Assembly (NCBI GenBank): GCA_029203185.1
Contig: CP119310.1
Span: 1,302,001-1,366,000, forward strand
Direction: 5' to 3'
DNA from: Candidatus Chryseobacterium colombiense
GTDB lineage: Bacteria; Bacteroidota; Bacteroidia; Flavobacteriales; Weeksellaceae
Length of the DNA stretch: 64,000 nt
The notes beneath the pieces are model-generated. The model made no database searches. It was given only the letters and a program-made list of their open reading frames with translations, and was not told the origin of the DNA. Below, in pieces: positions 15,840 to 24,610 of this stretch (positions within the stretch are counted from its first letter, which is position 1; every line of letters starts with the position of its first letter). Both the position numbers and the translations under genes were made by a program.

Positions 15840-17198
15840 TTACATCGTCATTCCGATATCAATTCCCTTAATTTTCCTGTAAAGGTCAGTCGCATAATTG
15901 TCCGTCATTCCGGAAACAAAATCAATAACACCTAGAACTTTCTGGTAATCGGTTCCGTCTTGATAAACGAATTGTTTAGGAAGAAGTTTCAATGCTTTTT
16001 TATCGTAAGATTTCCTTTCATCTTCGTGTTTTAAAATAGACGGAATAAAATGGTCTAAAAGCTCATACATAACGTTGTAACCAGCATTTTCAATCTCTAC
16101 TACCGCTTTATGATTGTAAATTTTTTCAACCGAAAAACTCTCTATATCCTGTAATGCTTTATTTTCAGCTTTGTATATATCGAGTAAAGCTTTATCGAGA
16201 TTTCCTTCAAGAATTGTCGTGAAATTCTGCTTATACATTTCAATCGATTTATTGATTAAAGCATTGATCACTTTTGCTCTTAAATAAGAAATTTGTTCAT
16301 TTTCATTGGAGATAGAATTTAATTTCCTTTCTATTCTCTCAACATCGTCTGTTTCGGATTTTACCAGCTCGAAAAACAGGTTTTTACAGTCTGCCGTTGA
16401 AACAATCCCTAATCGGTGCGCATCTTCCATATCAATGATATTATAGCAAATATCATCGGCCGCTTCTACCAGCCAAACAAATGGGTGTCTTTTAAAAATG
16501 TAGGGATCTTCACTTTCGGAAATCAGGTTTGTTCCTTTTGCAATTTCCAGGAAAATATCTTTTTCATTCTGGAAGAAACCGAATTTCTTTCGGTGGATGA
16601 TTCCTTTCTTTTTAGCAATGGCTTCACAAGGATATTTTGCAATACTTGCCAGTGTGGAAAATGTTAACTGAATTCCTCCCTCATCTTTCCCTTGCTGCTG
16701 ATGTCCCAAAACCCTGATTGCATTGGCATTTCCTTCAAAATTTACAAGATCTGCCCATTCTTTTTCATTGAATTTAGGTTTCAGATCATTTTCATTTCGT
16801 TCGAAATAGCTTGCAATGGCATCTTCTCCGGAGTGCCCGAAAGCCGGATTTCCCACATCATGACAAAGACAGGCTGCAGCAATTACATTTCCCAAATTAT
16901 GCAGGTAAAAACTTTTAGCATCTTCGTTGAGATCATTTTTAAAACCATCATGAATAAATTCTCCAATGATGCTTCCCAAACTTCTTCCTACTGATGAAAC
17001 CTCAAGAGAATGTGTCAGCCGATTATGCACAAAGACACTTCCCGGAAGCGGAAAAACCTGGGTTTTATTCTGCAGTCTTCGGAAAGCCGATGAAAAAATA
17101 ATTCTGTCAAAATCTCTTTGAAAATCCGTTCTGGACGCTTTCGTATGTGGATTGTTTCCTGTACGCTGATTGGTGAAAATCTGGTTTAAATTCATCAT
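15840..17198 (-). CDS. dgt: Deoxyguanosinetriphosphate triphosphohydrolase (dGTPase)
   Basis: 452 residues, as expected for the family. The enzyme cleaves dGTP to deoxyguanosine and tripolyphosphate in the cytoplasm and helps control dNTP pools. The sequence shows the family start (RTDFQRDFDRIIFSSAFRRLQNKTQVF), and the HD metal site in HNRLTHSLEVSSVGRSLG, then CLCHDVGNPAFGHSGEDAI, and an Asp in VEAADDICYNIIDMEDAH. Two in-frame Met codons open the gene; either could be used. A TAAATTTG -7 box lies 16 bases upstream. It is divergent from the Fpg/Nei glycosylase, linking two genome-quality functions. Confidence 0.93.
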   Translation of the reverse strand: MMNLNQIFTNQRTGNNPHTKASRTDFQRDFDRIIFSSAFRRLQNKTQVFPLPGSVFVHNRLTHSLEVSSVGRSLGSIIGEFIHDGFKNDLNEDAKSFYLHNLGNVIAAACLCHDVGNPAFGHSGEDAIASYFERNENDLKPKFNEKEWADLVNFEGNANAIRVLGHQQQGKDEGGIQLTFSTLASIAKYPCEAIAKKKGIIHRKKFGFFQNEKDIFLEIAKGTNLISESEDPYIFKRHPFVWLVEAADDICYNIIDMEDAHRLGIVSTADCKNLFFELVKSETDDVERIERKLNSISNENEQISYLRAKVINALINKSIEMYKQNFTTILEGNLDKALLDIYKAENKALQDIESFSVEKIYNHKAVVEIENAGYNVMYELLDHFIPSILKHEDERKSYDKKALKLLPKQFVYQDGTDYQKVLGVIDFVSGMTDNYATDLYRKIKGIDIGMTM

Positions 17199-17213
17199 TT
17201 TTCAAAATTACTT

Positions 17214-17221
17214 CAAATTTA
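17214..17221 (-). promoter_or_regulatory. Promoter -7 box of dgt
   Basis: Minus strand TAAATTTG matches TANNTTTG, 16 bases before the first dgt codon. The TTG box is not obvious. Confidence 0.4.
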
Positions 17222-17264
17222 TTTTTTACGGAATAATATTTGAATTTTTCTTAAAAAGAAAACT

Positions 17265-17999
17265 ATGCCCGAAGGTCCTACTATTATTCTGATGAAAGAA
17301 GATCTGCAAAAATTTGTAGGTCAAAAAGTAATTGAAGTTAAAGGAAATTCAATTAAAGAAAAATCAGGAGTTAAAGATGAATTTTTACGCGAAATAAAAA
17401 CATTCGGCAAACAGACCTATCTTATTTTTGATACTGTAAATATTCGAATACATCTTCTGATGTTTGGTTCTTACAGCTTATTTGAGAAGAGAGATCAGAG
17501 AGATAATCTGCGTTTGGGACTGATTTTTAACGATGGTGGAATGTACTTTTACACCTGCAATGTAAAACTTGTCGACTCTGAATTTTTATCAAAAATAGAT
17601 TGGAAGGCCGATGTCATGAGTGATGAATGGAATTCTACAGACGTCGAAAAAAAGTTGAAATCCAATCCTAAAACGATGGTGTGCGATGCATTGATGGATC
17701 AGGATATTTTCTCAGGAGTTGGGAATATTATTAAAAATGAAGTTTTATTCAGAATTGGTGTACATCCCGAAAGTCTGATTGAAAATTTGCCTCCAAAAAA
17801 ATTAAAAGAATTAATTGCCGAAGCCAGAAATTACAGTTTTGATTTTAAAAAATGGAAAAAAGTGAATGTCTTAAAAAAGAATTTTCAAGTATATCATCGA
17901 AAAAACTGCCCAAAATGCGGTGCAGAAATTATTAAAAAAGACACAGGATACGGAAAACGAACAAGTTTTTTCTGCATACATGATCAAAAACTATATTAA
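17265..17999 (+). CDS. Fpg/Nei-family DNA glycosylase
   Basis: 244 residues. It begins MPEGPT, so the catalytic Pro2 and Glu3 of the family are present. FGKQTYLIF holds the conserved Lys, and the helix-two-turn-helix is seen in ALMDQDIFSGVGNIIKNEVLFR. The C-terminal zinc hairpin has CPKC and, after a basic turn with the family Arg (YGKRTSFFC), ends CIHDQKLY. The expected fourth Cys of the C-x2-C pair is Asp, with a His one residue before. The enzyme should remove oxidised bases and nick the abasic site. Nei-like specificity is suggested by MPEGP but not proven. Divergent from dgt. Confidence 0.88.
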   Translation: MPEGPTIILMKEDLQKFVGQKVIEVKGNSIKEKSGVKDEFLREIKTFGKQTYLIFDTVNIRIHLLMFGSYSLFEKRDQRDNLRLGLIFNDGGMYFYTCNVKLVDSEFLSKIDWKADVMSDEWNSTDVEKKLKSNPKTMVCDALMDQDIFSGVGNIIKNEVLFRIGVHPESLIENLPPKKLKELIAEARNYSFDFKKWKKVNVLKKNFQVYHRKNCPKCGAEIIKKDTGYGKRTSFFCIHDQKLY

Positions 18000-18501
18000 T
18001 CAAAATTCAGAGAACCTCCGGAATACAAGTTCTCAAGAACTCATTTGCCGGAATTTTTGATGAATTGTTTTCAAATTCATAATCCATTTTCTATTCAGTC
18101 ATTACATTGACATCGGATTATAAAAAACATCATCATTTCTGTTTTATTAAGAAGCCAGTTTCTTCAGCTTCAAAAAATTTATTCAGATTTTTTTTTTGAA
18201 AAACATGTCCTAAAATGTGTTCATGACAACATTTCTTAACATTCAGTACATATAAATATCAAAAACATGTGATATAATATTGTCTCAAAGAATGTTATTA
18301 TGTATTGCATTTTTTCTTTTTTGTATTATCAACTTTTAAATACAAAACCGAGAATCATTGAAAGATTAATAAAATTTTACATATAACGCAATAAAACCCT
18401 TTATAAATTTTTAATTTTATATTAACTTAATGTAAACTAATTTTATCAAAATCTTAAACAAAACCACTCTAAAACACTGATATACATCATAATTATTTGT
18501 T
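18000..18501. other. Intergenic, mostly empty
   Basis: A+T-rich stretch after the glycosylase gene. A small dyad GTTCT-CA-AGAAC lies near 18029-18040. I see no ORF with a convincing start and no clear terminator. Confidence 0.45.
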
Positions 18502-18531
18502 TTGGCATATCCTTTGAAAGTTGTAATATTG
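18502..18531 (+). promoter_or_regulatory. Promoter of the 26-residue membrane peptide/structured RNA
   Basis: TTG (18502-18504), exactly 19 bases, then TAATATTG (18524-18531). That is the Bacteroidota promoter layout with one mismatch in TANNTTTG. The predicted start of transcription is near 18538, about 40 bases before the small ORF. Confidence 0.6.
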
Positions 18532-18579
18532 CAAATGTAAAATTGATAATAAAAAGTCAAATAATTAAAAATAAAACAA

Positions 18580-18660
18580 ATGATAACTTACATCGGAATT
18601 GCAACATGTTTAATAGTATTCTCATCTTATTTCTTGACTGTTAGAAAAGAAGGGAATTAA
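18580..18660 (+). CDS. 26-residue predicted membrane peptide
   Basis: ATG at 18580 opens a 26-codon frame whose product begins MITYIGIATCLIVFSSYFLT and ends VRKEGN. It has one hydrophobic helix followed by a basic tail, the layout of small single-span membrane peptides. It is preceded by a good promoter match and an A-rich leader (ATAAAACAA) typical of translated genes here. The unit ends in two hairpins and a terminator. The function is unknown. It could instead be a chance ORF inside a regulatory RNA. Confidence 0.45.
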   Translation: MITYIGIATCLIVFSSYFLTVRKEGN

Positions 18661-18826
18661 TTAAATCCTATATAAGAATAAGTATCTTATAAAGCAGATT
18701 TACTAATTGTATTGTTATATGTTTTCAATCTGTACACAGATTGTTCGCTCTTTTACTCAACAGAGTAAAAGGGCAAAAAAAACATAATGGAAAAAATTTA
18801 ACGCAACAAATTTTAATTTTTATAAT

Positions 18827-18863
18827 AGCCGATAGGGTCGAACTTTATGTTCGGCTTTTTTGT
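18827..18863 (+). terminator. Terminator of the small transcript
   Basis: Stem AGCCGA/TCGGCT (18827-18832 and 18851-18856) closing an 18-base loop and followed by six T. The loop is long, but the T run and position fit. Confidence 0.6.
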
Positions 18864-18914
18864 TTTTATATACTTTAGATATTTATGTTTGCTTCTTGAT
18901 AAACCAACAATTCA

Positions 18915-19418
18915 ATGATAAAGGAAATTGAAACCCTCCAAAATGCTATTTTCAGGCAGTTAAATTTAAGCATTTCACACCTGCAGCCGGATCCGGACTC
19001 TGCCGAATATTCAGGTTATGATTTTCAGCTCAACCAATTTCGAATAAAATTCCGGAAGGCAAAGATTACCCCTAAAAAAACAGGACAATTCGTAACACTT
19101 TGGAAAAGAAATTCTGAAACCCAAGAGACAGAGCCTTTTGATAGTGAAGATCCTTTTGATTTTTGTATCATTCTAACTGAGTTCAACAACCAATCAGGAT
19201 TTTTCTTCTTTTCAAAAAATATTTTGTGTGAAAAACAAATTGTCACCATTTCATCAGGATCAGGAAAACGGGGCTTTAGAGTTTATCCGGATTGGGATAT
19301 CCCCACTAATAAACAAGCTGAAAAAACACAGAATTGGCAAACTTTATTTTTCATTCCCTTTACCGAAATCAGCTCTCTTGAAAAATTCAATACTATTTTA
19401 GAAACTTCACTCTTCTAA
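18915..19418 (+). CDS. MepB-family protein
   Basis: 167 residues with the full MepB domain pattern: YSGYDFQLNQFRIKFRKAKITPKKTGQFVTLWKR, then PFDSEDPFDFCII, FFFSKNILCEKQI, and GKRGFRVYPDWD...QAEKTQNWQ. In Staphylococcus aureus mepB sits in the mepRAB operon with a multidrug efflux pump, but the protein's biochemical role is unknown. Here there is no efflux gene next to it. Cytoplasmic, no signal peptide. The following AAA gene has its own -7 box just after the stop. Confidence 0.88.
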   Translation: MIKEIETLQNAIFRQLNLSISHLQPDPDSAEYSGYDFQLNQFRIKFRKAKITPKKTGQFVTLWKRNSETQETEPFDSEDPFDFCIILTEFNNQSGFFFFSKNILCEKQIVTISSGSGKRGFRVYPDWDIPTNKQAEKTQNWQTLFFIPFTEISSLEKFNTILETSLF

Positions 19419-19434
19419 AAATATCTTTAAGTTT

Positions 19435-19442
19435 TATCTTTG
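19435..19442 (+). promoter_or_regulatory. Promoter -7 box of the AAA ATPase gene
   Basis: TATCTTTG matches TANNTTTG, 69 bases ahead of the ATG and just after the MepB stop. No clear TTG box. Confidence 0.4.
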
Positions 19443-19510
19443 CAGAAATATTTACGCGTTACATTAGAGTCATTGTAAATTAACCCATCTGTTAAATAAT
19501 TTTATCCGAA

Positions 19511-20245
19511 ATGAACCTGTACAACCTTATTATTCAAGACAAAGAAGAAGTAACCCTGGATGATGTTTTTCTTGACCCTCAAAACAGGGAACAGATTGTA
19601 CAGCTCATCAAAGAAAATACCTATTCTAAAGAATTACAGGAATATGGACTTCCTGTAAACAACAAAGTTCTTTTGGAAGGAAATTCCGGCTGCGGAAAAA
19701 CCATGACTGCAAAAGCAATCGCTCATGCTTTAGGCAAAAGTATTGTTATTTTAAACTTAAGCAATATTGTATCTTCCAGAATCGGAGAAACTTCCCAGAA
19801 TATCAAAATGATCTTTGATAAAGCCGCCCGTGAAAGATCGGTTCTTTTTCTTGACGAGCTCGACCAGATCGGAAAAGCAAGAGGCAGCGACGATAAAGAT
19901 GTAGGCGAAATGAGGCGACTGGTGAATACATTGATCCAACTGATCGATTATTATCCTGAAAATGCGCTTTTACTTTGTGCGACCAATCATCCAGAAATCA
20001 TTGACATGGCTTTGATTAGACGTTTTCAGCTTAAAATCAATTATAAAATGCCTTCAGATGCCTTTCTGGATCAGTTTTATGATGCTTTATTATCTAAATT
20101 TCCGGAAGATATAAGAACGATTGAACGTAAATACGGAATTTCATTTGCGGAAGCGAAAGATTATACTTTTACTGTTATTAAGGGAAATTTGATTAAAAAG
20201 CTGGAAGGAAAATCTCAAATTAGTTCTTATTCAAATTTCAAATAA
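19511..20245 (+). CDS. AAA+ ATPase, single domain
   Basis: 244 residues. A short N-terminal region is followed by one AAA domain with Walker A GNSGCGKT (about 58-65), Walker B VLFLDELD (about 112-119), sensor 1 (LLLCATNHPE) and an arginine-finger-like RRF. The C-terminal lid is short. It resembles the ATPase half of small spastin/katanin- or RarA-like proteins and probably forms a hexamer that remodels an unidentified partner. No partner gene is evident: the upstream gene is MepB and the downstream gene is an acetyltransferase. Cytoplasmic. Confidence 0.88.
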   Translation: MNLYNLIIQDKEEVTLDDVFLDPQNREQIVQLIKENTYSKELQEYGLPVNNKVLLEGNSGCGKTMTAKAIAHALGKSIVILNLSNIVSSRIGETSQNIKMIFDKAARERSVLFLDELDQIGKARGSDDKDVGEMRRLVNTLIQLIDYYPENALLLCATNHPEIIDMALIRRFQLKINYKMPSDAFLDQFYDALLSKFPEDIRTIERKYGISFAEAKDYTFTVIKGNLIKKLEGKSQISSYSNFK

Positions 20246-20261
20246 AATCATTCAGCTTTAA

Positions 20262-20798
20262 ATGAAAGAAAATAAAAGTTACTTATTCACATCGGCTCGG
20301 CTTGGATTTAGAGATTGGAGCTTGGATGATGTTGAGAAAATGCACGAAATAAATTCTGACAAAAAAGTAATGGAGTTTTTCCCAAGTATTCCAACCAAAG
20401 AACAGACCAATGACTTTATCAGAAGAATGGCAAAGCAATTTGAAGATAAAGGGTTTTGCTATTTTGCTGTAGATAAATTGGAAAACAACGAATTTATAGG
20501 TTTCATAGGACTTTCTGAGCAAACTTACGATGCGGCTTTTACTCCGTGTATTGATATTGGCTGGAGAATAAAAAGCAGTGAATGGAATAAGGGTTTTGCA
20601 ACGGAAGGCGCTAAAAAATGTCTTGATTACGCATTTGACAATCTCAATCTAAAGGAAATATATTCGGTGGCACCTAAAATCAATGTAAAATCAGAAAGTA
20701 TTATGATTAAAATAGGTATGAAAAAGGAATATGAATTTGAACATCCATTATTAATGGAAAACAACAAACTAAAAACCTGTATATTATACAAAATCTAA
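20262..20798 (+). CDS. GNAT N-acetyltransferase (RimJ/RimL type)
   Basis: 178 residues with the GNAT fold: SARLGFRDWSLDDVEKMHEINSD at the start, the acetyl-CoA-binding segment DIGWRIKSSEWNKGFATEGAKKCLDYAF, and a final NVKSESIMIKIGMKKEYEFEH. The layout is that of RimJ/RimL-like enzymes, which acetylate N-termini or small molecules; the substrate is unknown. It starts 16 bases after the AAA gene and is probably cotranscribed with it. Confidence 0.88.
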   Translation: MKENKSYLFTSARLGFRDWSLDDVEKMHEINSDKKVMEFFPSIPTKEQTNDFIRRMAKQFEDKGFCYFAVDKLENNEFIGFIGLSEQTYDAAFTPCIDIGWRIKSSEWNKGFATEGAKKCLDYAFDNLNLKEIYSVAPKINVKSESIMIKIGMKKEYEFEHPLLMENNKLKTCILYKI

Positions 20799-20888
20799 GC
20801 ATTTCTTTTCTAAAATATACTTATGGATTCCCGTAATGAATTTAAATTTTTCATATTCATTTTTGTAAAAATATTAAAAAAATAAAAT

Positions 20889-21236
20889 ATGGCACTTTTA
20901 GATCACAACGGAGAAAGCGAATTCCCTTTTAACAGAGAAAAAGTATTTGATGCTTTATGTAAAGCTATTCCCAAAATTGATGGAATGAAAATAAGCAATG
21001 CAGACAAATTATCAGGTAGAATTCTAGTAAAAGCAGGAGTAAGTTTATTTAGTTGGGGAGAAAATATCCCCATTCAACTTACGATAATTTCAGATAACTT
21101 AACAAAAGTATCAATAACATCTTCACCCAAAACAGGGATAATGTTTGGGGGAGCATTTGATATGGGAAAAAATAGAAAGAATATTGAAAAAATCCTGCAA
21201 ACGACCTCAAATGTTTTATCAACTACAGTCTCCTAA
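20889..21236 (+). CDS. Hypothetical cytoplasmic protein
   Basis: 115 residues, no signal peptide or membrane helix. It starts MALLDHNGESEFPFNREKVFDALCKAIPKIDGMKI and continues with alternating beta-strands and a C-terminal helix (GKNRKNIEKILQTTSNVL). The order of an early amphipathic helix, several strands and a last helix recalls small SRPBCC-type proteins, but I see no diagnostic motif. An A-rich leader precedes the ATG, and a terminator 21 bases after the stop is shared with the convergent lyase gene. Confidence 0.7.
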   Translation: MALLDHNGESEFPFNREKVFDALCKAIPKIDGMKISNADKLSGRILVKAGVSLFSWGENIPIQLTIISDNLTKVSITSSPKTGIMFGGAFDMGKNRKNIEKILQTTSNVLSTTVS

Positions 21237-21255
21237 AACAAACAATTTGTAAAAA

Positions 21256-21295
21256 TAAAAAAGTCCTTCAAATATCATTGAAAGGACTTTTTTAA
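21256..21295. terminator. Bidirectional terminator
   Basis: Stem AAGTCCTT/AAGGACTT (21261-21268 and 21282-21289), extended by A/T pairs on both sides, with T6 on the plus strand and A6 before it. Confidence 0.8.
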
Positions 21296-21319
21296 ATATG
21301 AATACGTTAAATGATCTTC

Positions 21320-24316
21320 TTACTTCACAACTACTTTAAAATTGCTATTCACGTTTTCTCCCGAAACATTCAAAATATAATTTCCGGATATTTTTTTATT
21401 TGTGAGATTTAATTCAAAAATACTATTTCCTTTGGAAGTAATTTTTTCTTTAATAAGAATTCTTCCTGTTATATCAATCAATGTAGCAGTAAGATCTGAT
21501 TTTTTATACTCAGGAAGTTGAATGAAAATCTGGTCTTTTACAGGATTTGGATACACAGTTCCTGTGTTTTTACTAATGCTGAGTTCATCATTTCTCAGTA
21601 CATCCTGATTGTATAAAGCACTTATTTCGGATTGAGACAATGCGTAATTGTACATTCTAAGCTCATCAATTGCACCTTTGTAAGGAGCAGGAGCATTTGC
21701 GGTTGACAAAAATTCAAGCTCGCCAATATTTCCGATGATAAAATCACTCGTTTCACCGATATCTGTGACCGCTGTTTCATCTCCTTCTGCTGATAAAACA
21801 CCATTGGTATAAATTCTCATTTTATGGGCGGCAATATCTCTCATGATCACAACATGCACCCAATTTCCCGTAAAATAATTAGCAACAGGTGATGTAATTT
21901 CCTTTTTGGTGATATCATCATCGATCGCATATCGGAGCTGACCTCCTTTTATCTCTACATTAAAACGTTTTCCAGTAGCACCTGTTGCTGTATTTTTGGT
22001 GAATGAACCTTTACATAATATGTAAAGACTTGTCGAAGATGATGCCGGAATCATGGTAGTCGGAGCTTTCATCCAGAAAGAAACCGTAAAAGAATTATTA
22101 TTAAAGAAAATCTGATCCTGATGCGGAATACTTGCTATATAGGTATTAGGTGCAGTGGCAAGATCAAGAGCAAAGTTTTCTTTTCCCGGAATTCTTACAT
22201 TAGAATTATCATAAGCTACGTTTAATGTTCCGTGATTAGCAAAAGATGAAATATCTGTAATCTGTTCACCAGATAAAGGCGCTTCTAAAAACGGCCAGTT
22301 CCCTACAAGACTTGGTGTTAAAGCACGGAAACTCCACACATCTCCTGTTACAGATCCAAGAGCATTGGAAGCATCTATTCGCCAGTAATAATCTGTTCCC
22401 GTATTTAAGTTAGTTAATTGATATGATGGAGTCACACTATAAGCTACCGTACCAATGTTATTTAAGCTTTGAGGGTTTGTTCCAAAATACACTGAATAGG
22501 TTGTAGTATTTAAACTTCCATTCCATTTTAAAAGCACGTTAGCATTGCTAAGTTCTACATAATTATTTCCATTTGCCGGAGTTGGAGTCGTAGGCTTTGT
22601 CGGTGCTGAAGGAACAGACGGCGTAATTACAGATGCATTTGAAGTATATACAGAAGATTCTGTAGCATTGATCGCTTTTACTCTGTAATAATACTGGGTA
22701 TTGGGTGCTAAACCTGATTCGTTATAGCTTACCGTATTGACTGGAAGCGTTGCAATTACTGTAAAATTAGTTCCGTTAGCTGATCGTTCTAAAATATAAT
22801 TGGTTTCGTTAGCCGCATTATCATTCCAGTTTACCGTTAAAGAACTTGCAGCCGGAGTTCCTGTTGTGGCTGCATTCGTAAAGTTCAGATTGGTCGGTGG
22901 AATAATAAAGTCCGGAGCAGGTGTATTCGGTAAGCCATTAATATACACCTCAATATTCAGGTAAGGAGCATATGTTGTACTTACTGCTAAAGCATCAAAA
23001 ACATTCGGATTCAATCCGTTCGCAATTTCCCATGCGTCCGGCATCCCGTCATTGTCTGTATCCAAAGGAGCCGGAGCACCATATACATGACCCGCTCCGC
23101 CATTGGTGAAACCAAATTGAGTCGTTAAATCCGTTTGCACATAAACATAAGTGGCAGTTGTTCCTTTCGACATCAGATCCGAAATCATTAACTGATCCAC
23201 CTGATCTCGTCTGGGATACGATGCTCCTGCACCTGCAACAATATTATTATAGGCAGTTTGAGCGGTTACTGTCGTATTTTTCATTGGATAATCATACGGA
23301 GCTGATTGTATTGCTGTTATATCTCCTACCGGATATCCTGTTAAATTCTGCGGAACTAAAGTTCCGTCTAATGCTCCATTTTTATTGTTATCAAAATAAT
23401 TTCCTGAACCGTATAGGTTAAAATTGGCATTTCCTACGCTGAATGGTGTTGTAACCGTAGTACTTGTGTTCGGTCCTCCGATAAAATAGTTATTGATGAT
23501 ATTAGCATAAGAAGGTCCCGCAGAATCTCCACCCATAATGTAGGCTTCACCAGATTGCGTGTGTCCGTAGGTATTCCCATAATTTCCCCAGTTATAAACC
23601 ACATTGTTGACAAACTCATTGATTCCTTTTATCTTATTATTTCGGGTTTTATTACAGATGTATAGATTTCCAATTAAACTGATTTTTCCGCCTGCAGGAG
23701 GCTGCATTAATCCGCCCGCCGAATGATTATGACGGTGCATTCCCTGTCCGATAATTGAATTCTGAATTGTTATATTATCAGGACTCGTCCCGTTGCCATC
23801 CCAATTAACAGAAAAAACCTCATCGGTTCCCCAGGTAAAAGTCATATGATCCAAAATGATATTGGCTCCATTAGCAATTCCCGACGCATCCTGATTTTGA
23901 GAAGTCCCTCCATAACGAAGACGAAGATACCTTGCAATCGTATTATTGGCTCCGGTAAATGATACTCTTGGTCCCAGGAATACAATTCCTTCTCCGGGAG
24001 CCGTTTGTCCGGCAATGGTTGTATTAGCTGCAACAGCAACCACCGATTGTAAATTTACAATACCTCCCACTCTGAATATGACAAACCGCCCTGGCTGGCT
24101 CACCGCATCACGAAATGAACCGGGACCGCTGTCATTCAAATTAGTAACCAGATAAATCTGAGGATTTGTCGCACCTCTGGCTCCTGTAGTATATCTCCCG
24201 AAACCTGTAGCCTCCGGAAATGCCAAAGTTTGAGCATTTGAATCAATTGTGGACAATGTTAAACCACAAAAAAGCAAAGAAATGAGAGTTTGCTTGAAGG
24301 GTAATGATTTTTTCAT
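21320..24316 (-). CDS. T9SS-exported pectate-lyase-like multidomain protein
   Basis: 998 residues. After a signal peptide (about 1-28, ending SNAQ) comes a right-handed beta-helix region of polysaccharide lyase type (about 30-420): AFPEATGFGRYTTGARG, GPGSFRDAV, NTTIAGQTAPGEGI, and LDHMTFTWGTDEVFSV, with repeated Asn-rich turns. A DTDNDGMPDAWE calcium-binding-type motif follows near 430. Two fibronectin III-like domains (about 480-670) and a LamG-like domain (about 675-900, ending GAIDELRMYNYALSQSEI) come next, and a T9SS sorting domain (VYPNPVKDQIFI...ITGRILI) closes the chain. It should be released or surface-attached and act on pectin-like polymers, bound by the accessory domains. It stands alone, with no regulator or SusCD pair beside it. 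Confidence 0.85.
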   Translation of the reverse strand: MKKSLPFKQTLISLLFCGLTLSTIDSNAQTLAFPEATGFGRYTTGARGATNPQIYLVTNLNDSGPGSFRDAVSQPGRFVIFRVGGIVNLQSVVAVAANTTIAGQTAPGEGIVFLGPRVSFTGANNTIARYLRLRYGGTSQNQDASGIANGANIILDHMTFTWGTDEVFSVNWDGNGTSPDNITIQNSIIGQGMHRHNHSAGGLMQPPAGGKISLIGNLYICNKTRNNKIKGINEFVNNVVYNWGNYGNTYGHTQSGEAYIMGGDSAGPSYANIINNYFIGGPNTSTTVTTPFSVGNANFNLYGSGNYFDNNKNGALDGTLVPQNLTGYPVGDITAIQSAPYDYPMKNTTVTAQTAYNNIVAGAGASYPRRDQVDQLMISDLMSKGTTATYVYVQTDLTTQFGFTNGGAGHVYGAPAPLDTDNDGMPDAWEIANGLNPNVFDALAVSTTYAPYLNIEVYINGLPNTPAPDFIIPPTNLNFTNAATTGTPAASSLTVNWNDNAANETNYILERSANGTNFTVIATLPVNTVSYNESGLAPNTQYYYRVKAINATESSVYTSNASVITPSVPSAPTKPTTPTPANGNNYVELSNANVLLKWNGSLNTTTYSVYFGTNPQSLNNIGTVAYSVTPSYQLTNLNTGTDYYWRIDASNALGSVTGDVWSFRALTPSLVGNWPFLEAPLSGEQITDISSFANHGTLNVAYDNSNVRIPGKENFALDLATAPNTYIASIPHQDQIFFNNNSFTVSFWMKAPTTMIPASSSTSLYILCKGSFTKNTATGATGKRFNVEIKGGQLRYAIDDDITKKEITSPVANYFTGNWVHVVIMRDIAAHKMRIYTNGVLSAEGDETAVTDIGETSDFIIGNIGELEFLSTANAPAPYKGAIDELRMYNYALSQSEISALYNQDVLRNDELSISKNTGTVYPNPVKDQIFIQLPEYKKSDLTATLIDITGRILIKEKITSKGNSIFELNLTNKKISGNYILNVSGENVNSNFKVVVK

Positions 24317-24610
24317 AGAATTAATTTTGTATTAACTAATCTAAACACAAACGCAAACACCAGCATCCTGCTGCATCCTGATTATAATATTAAAAATCAA
24401 ATAATTACATATAAAATTATTATTTTGATACTAAAAAAAATTATTTCAATACATGAAAATCATTGAAATGTAGAGAGCTTTTTTAAATATTATCCTTAAT
24501 CGAGATTGACTTATTCATTGTTTAAACTAGAATTTATGTAATTTTAGAAAGTATAAATAGGATATGCTGAAGTACAAATCTCAAAATCATACTATACCTA
24601 AAAAAAATCT
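24317..24610. other. Divergent upstream region, no clear motif
   Basis: About 290 A+T-rich bases between the lyase gene and the next plus-strand gene. It must hold both promoters, but I see no good TTG-N19-TANNTTTG match. Confidence 0.4.

Larger units (their letters stand above)
18538..18863 (+). ncRNA. Candidate structured small transcript
   Basis: A self-contained unit of about 325 bases: promoter (18502-18531), short ORF (18580-18660), then two adjacent perfect hairpins, CAATCTG-TACA-CAGATTG (18726-18743) and CTTTTACTC-AACA-GAGTAAAAG (18750-18771), and a terminator (18827-18863). The hairpins are separated by six bases. No family is recognised. It could be an mRNA with a structured 3' region or a dual-function RNA. 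Confidence 0.4.
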
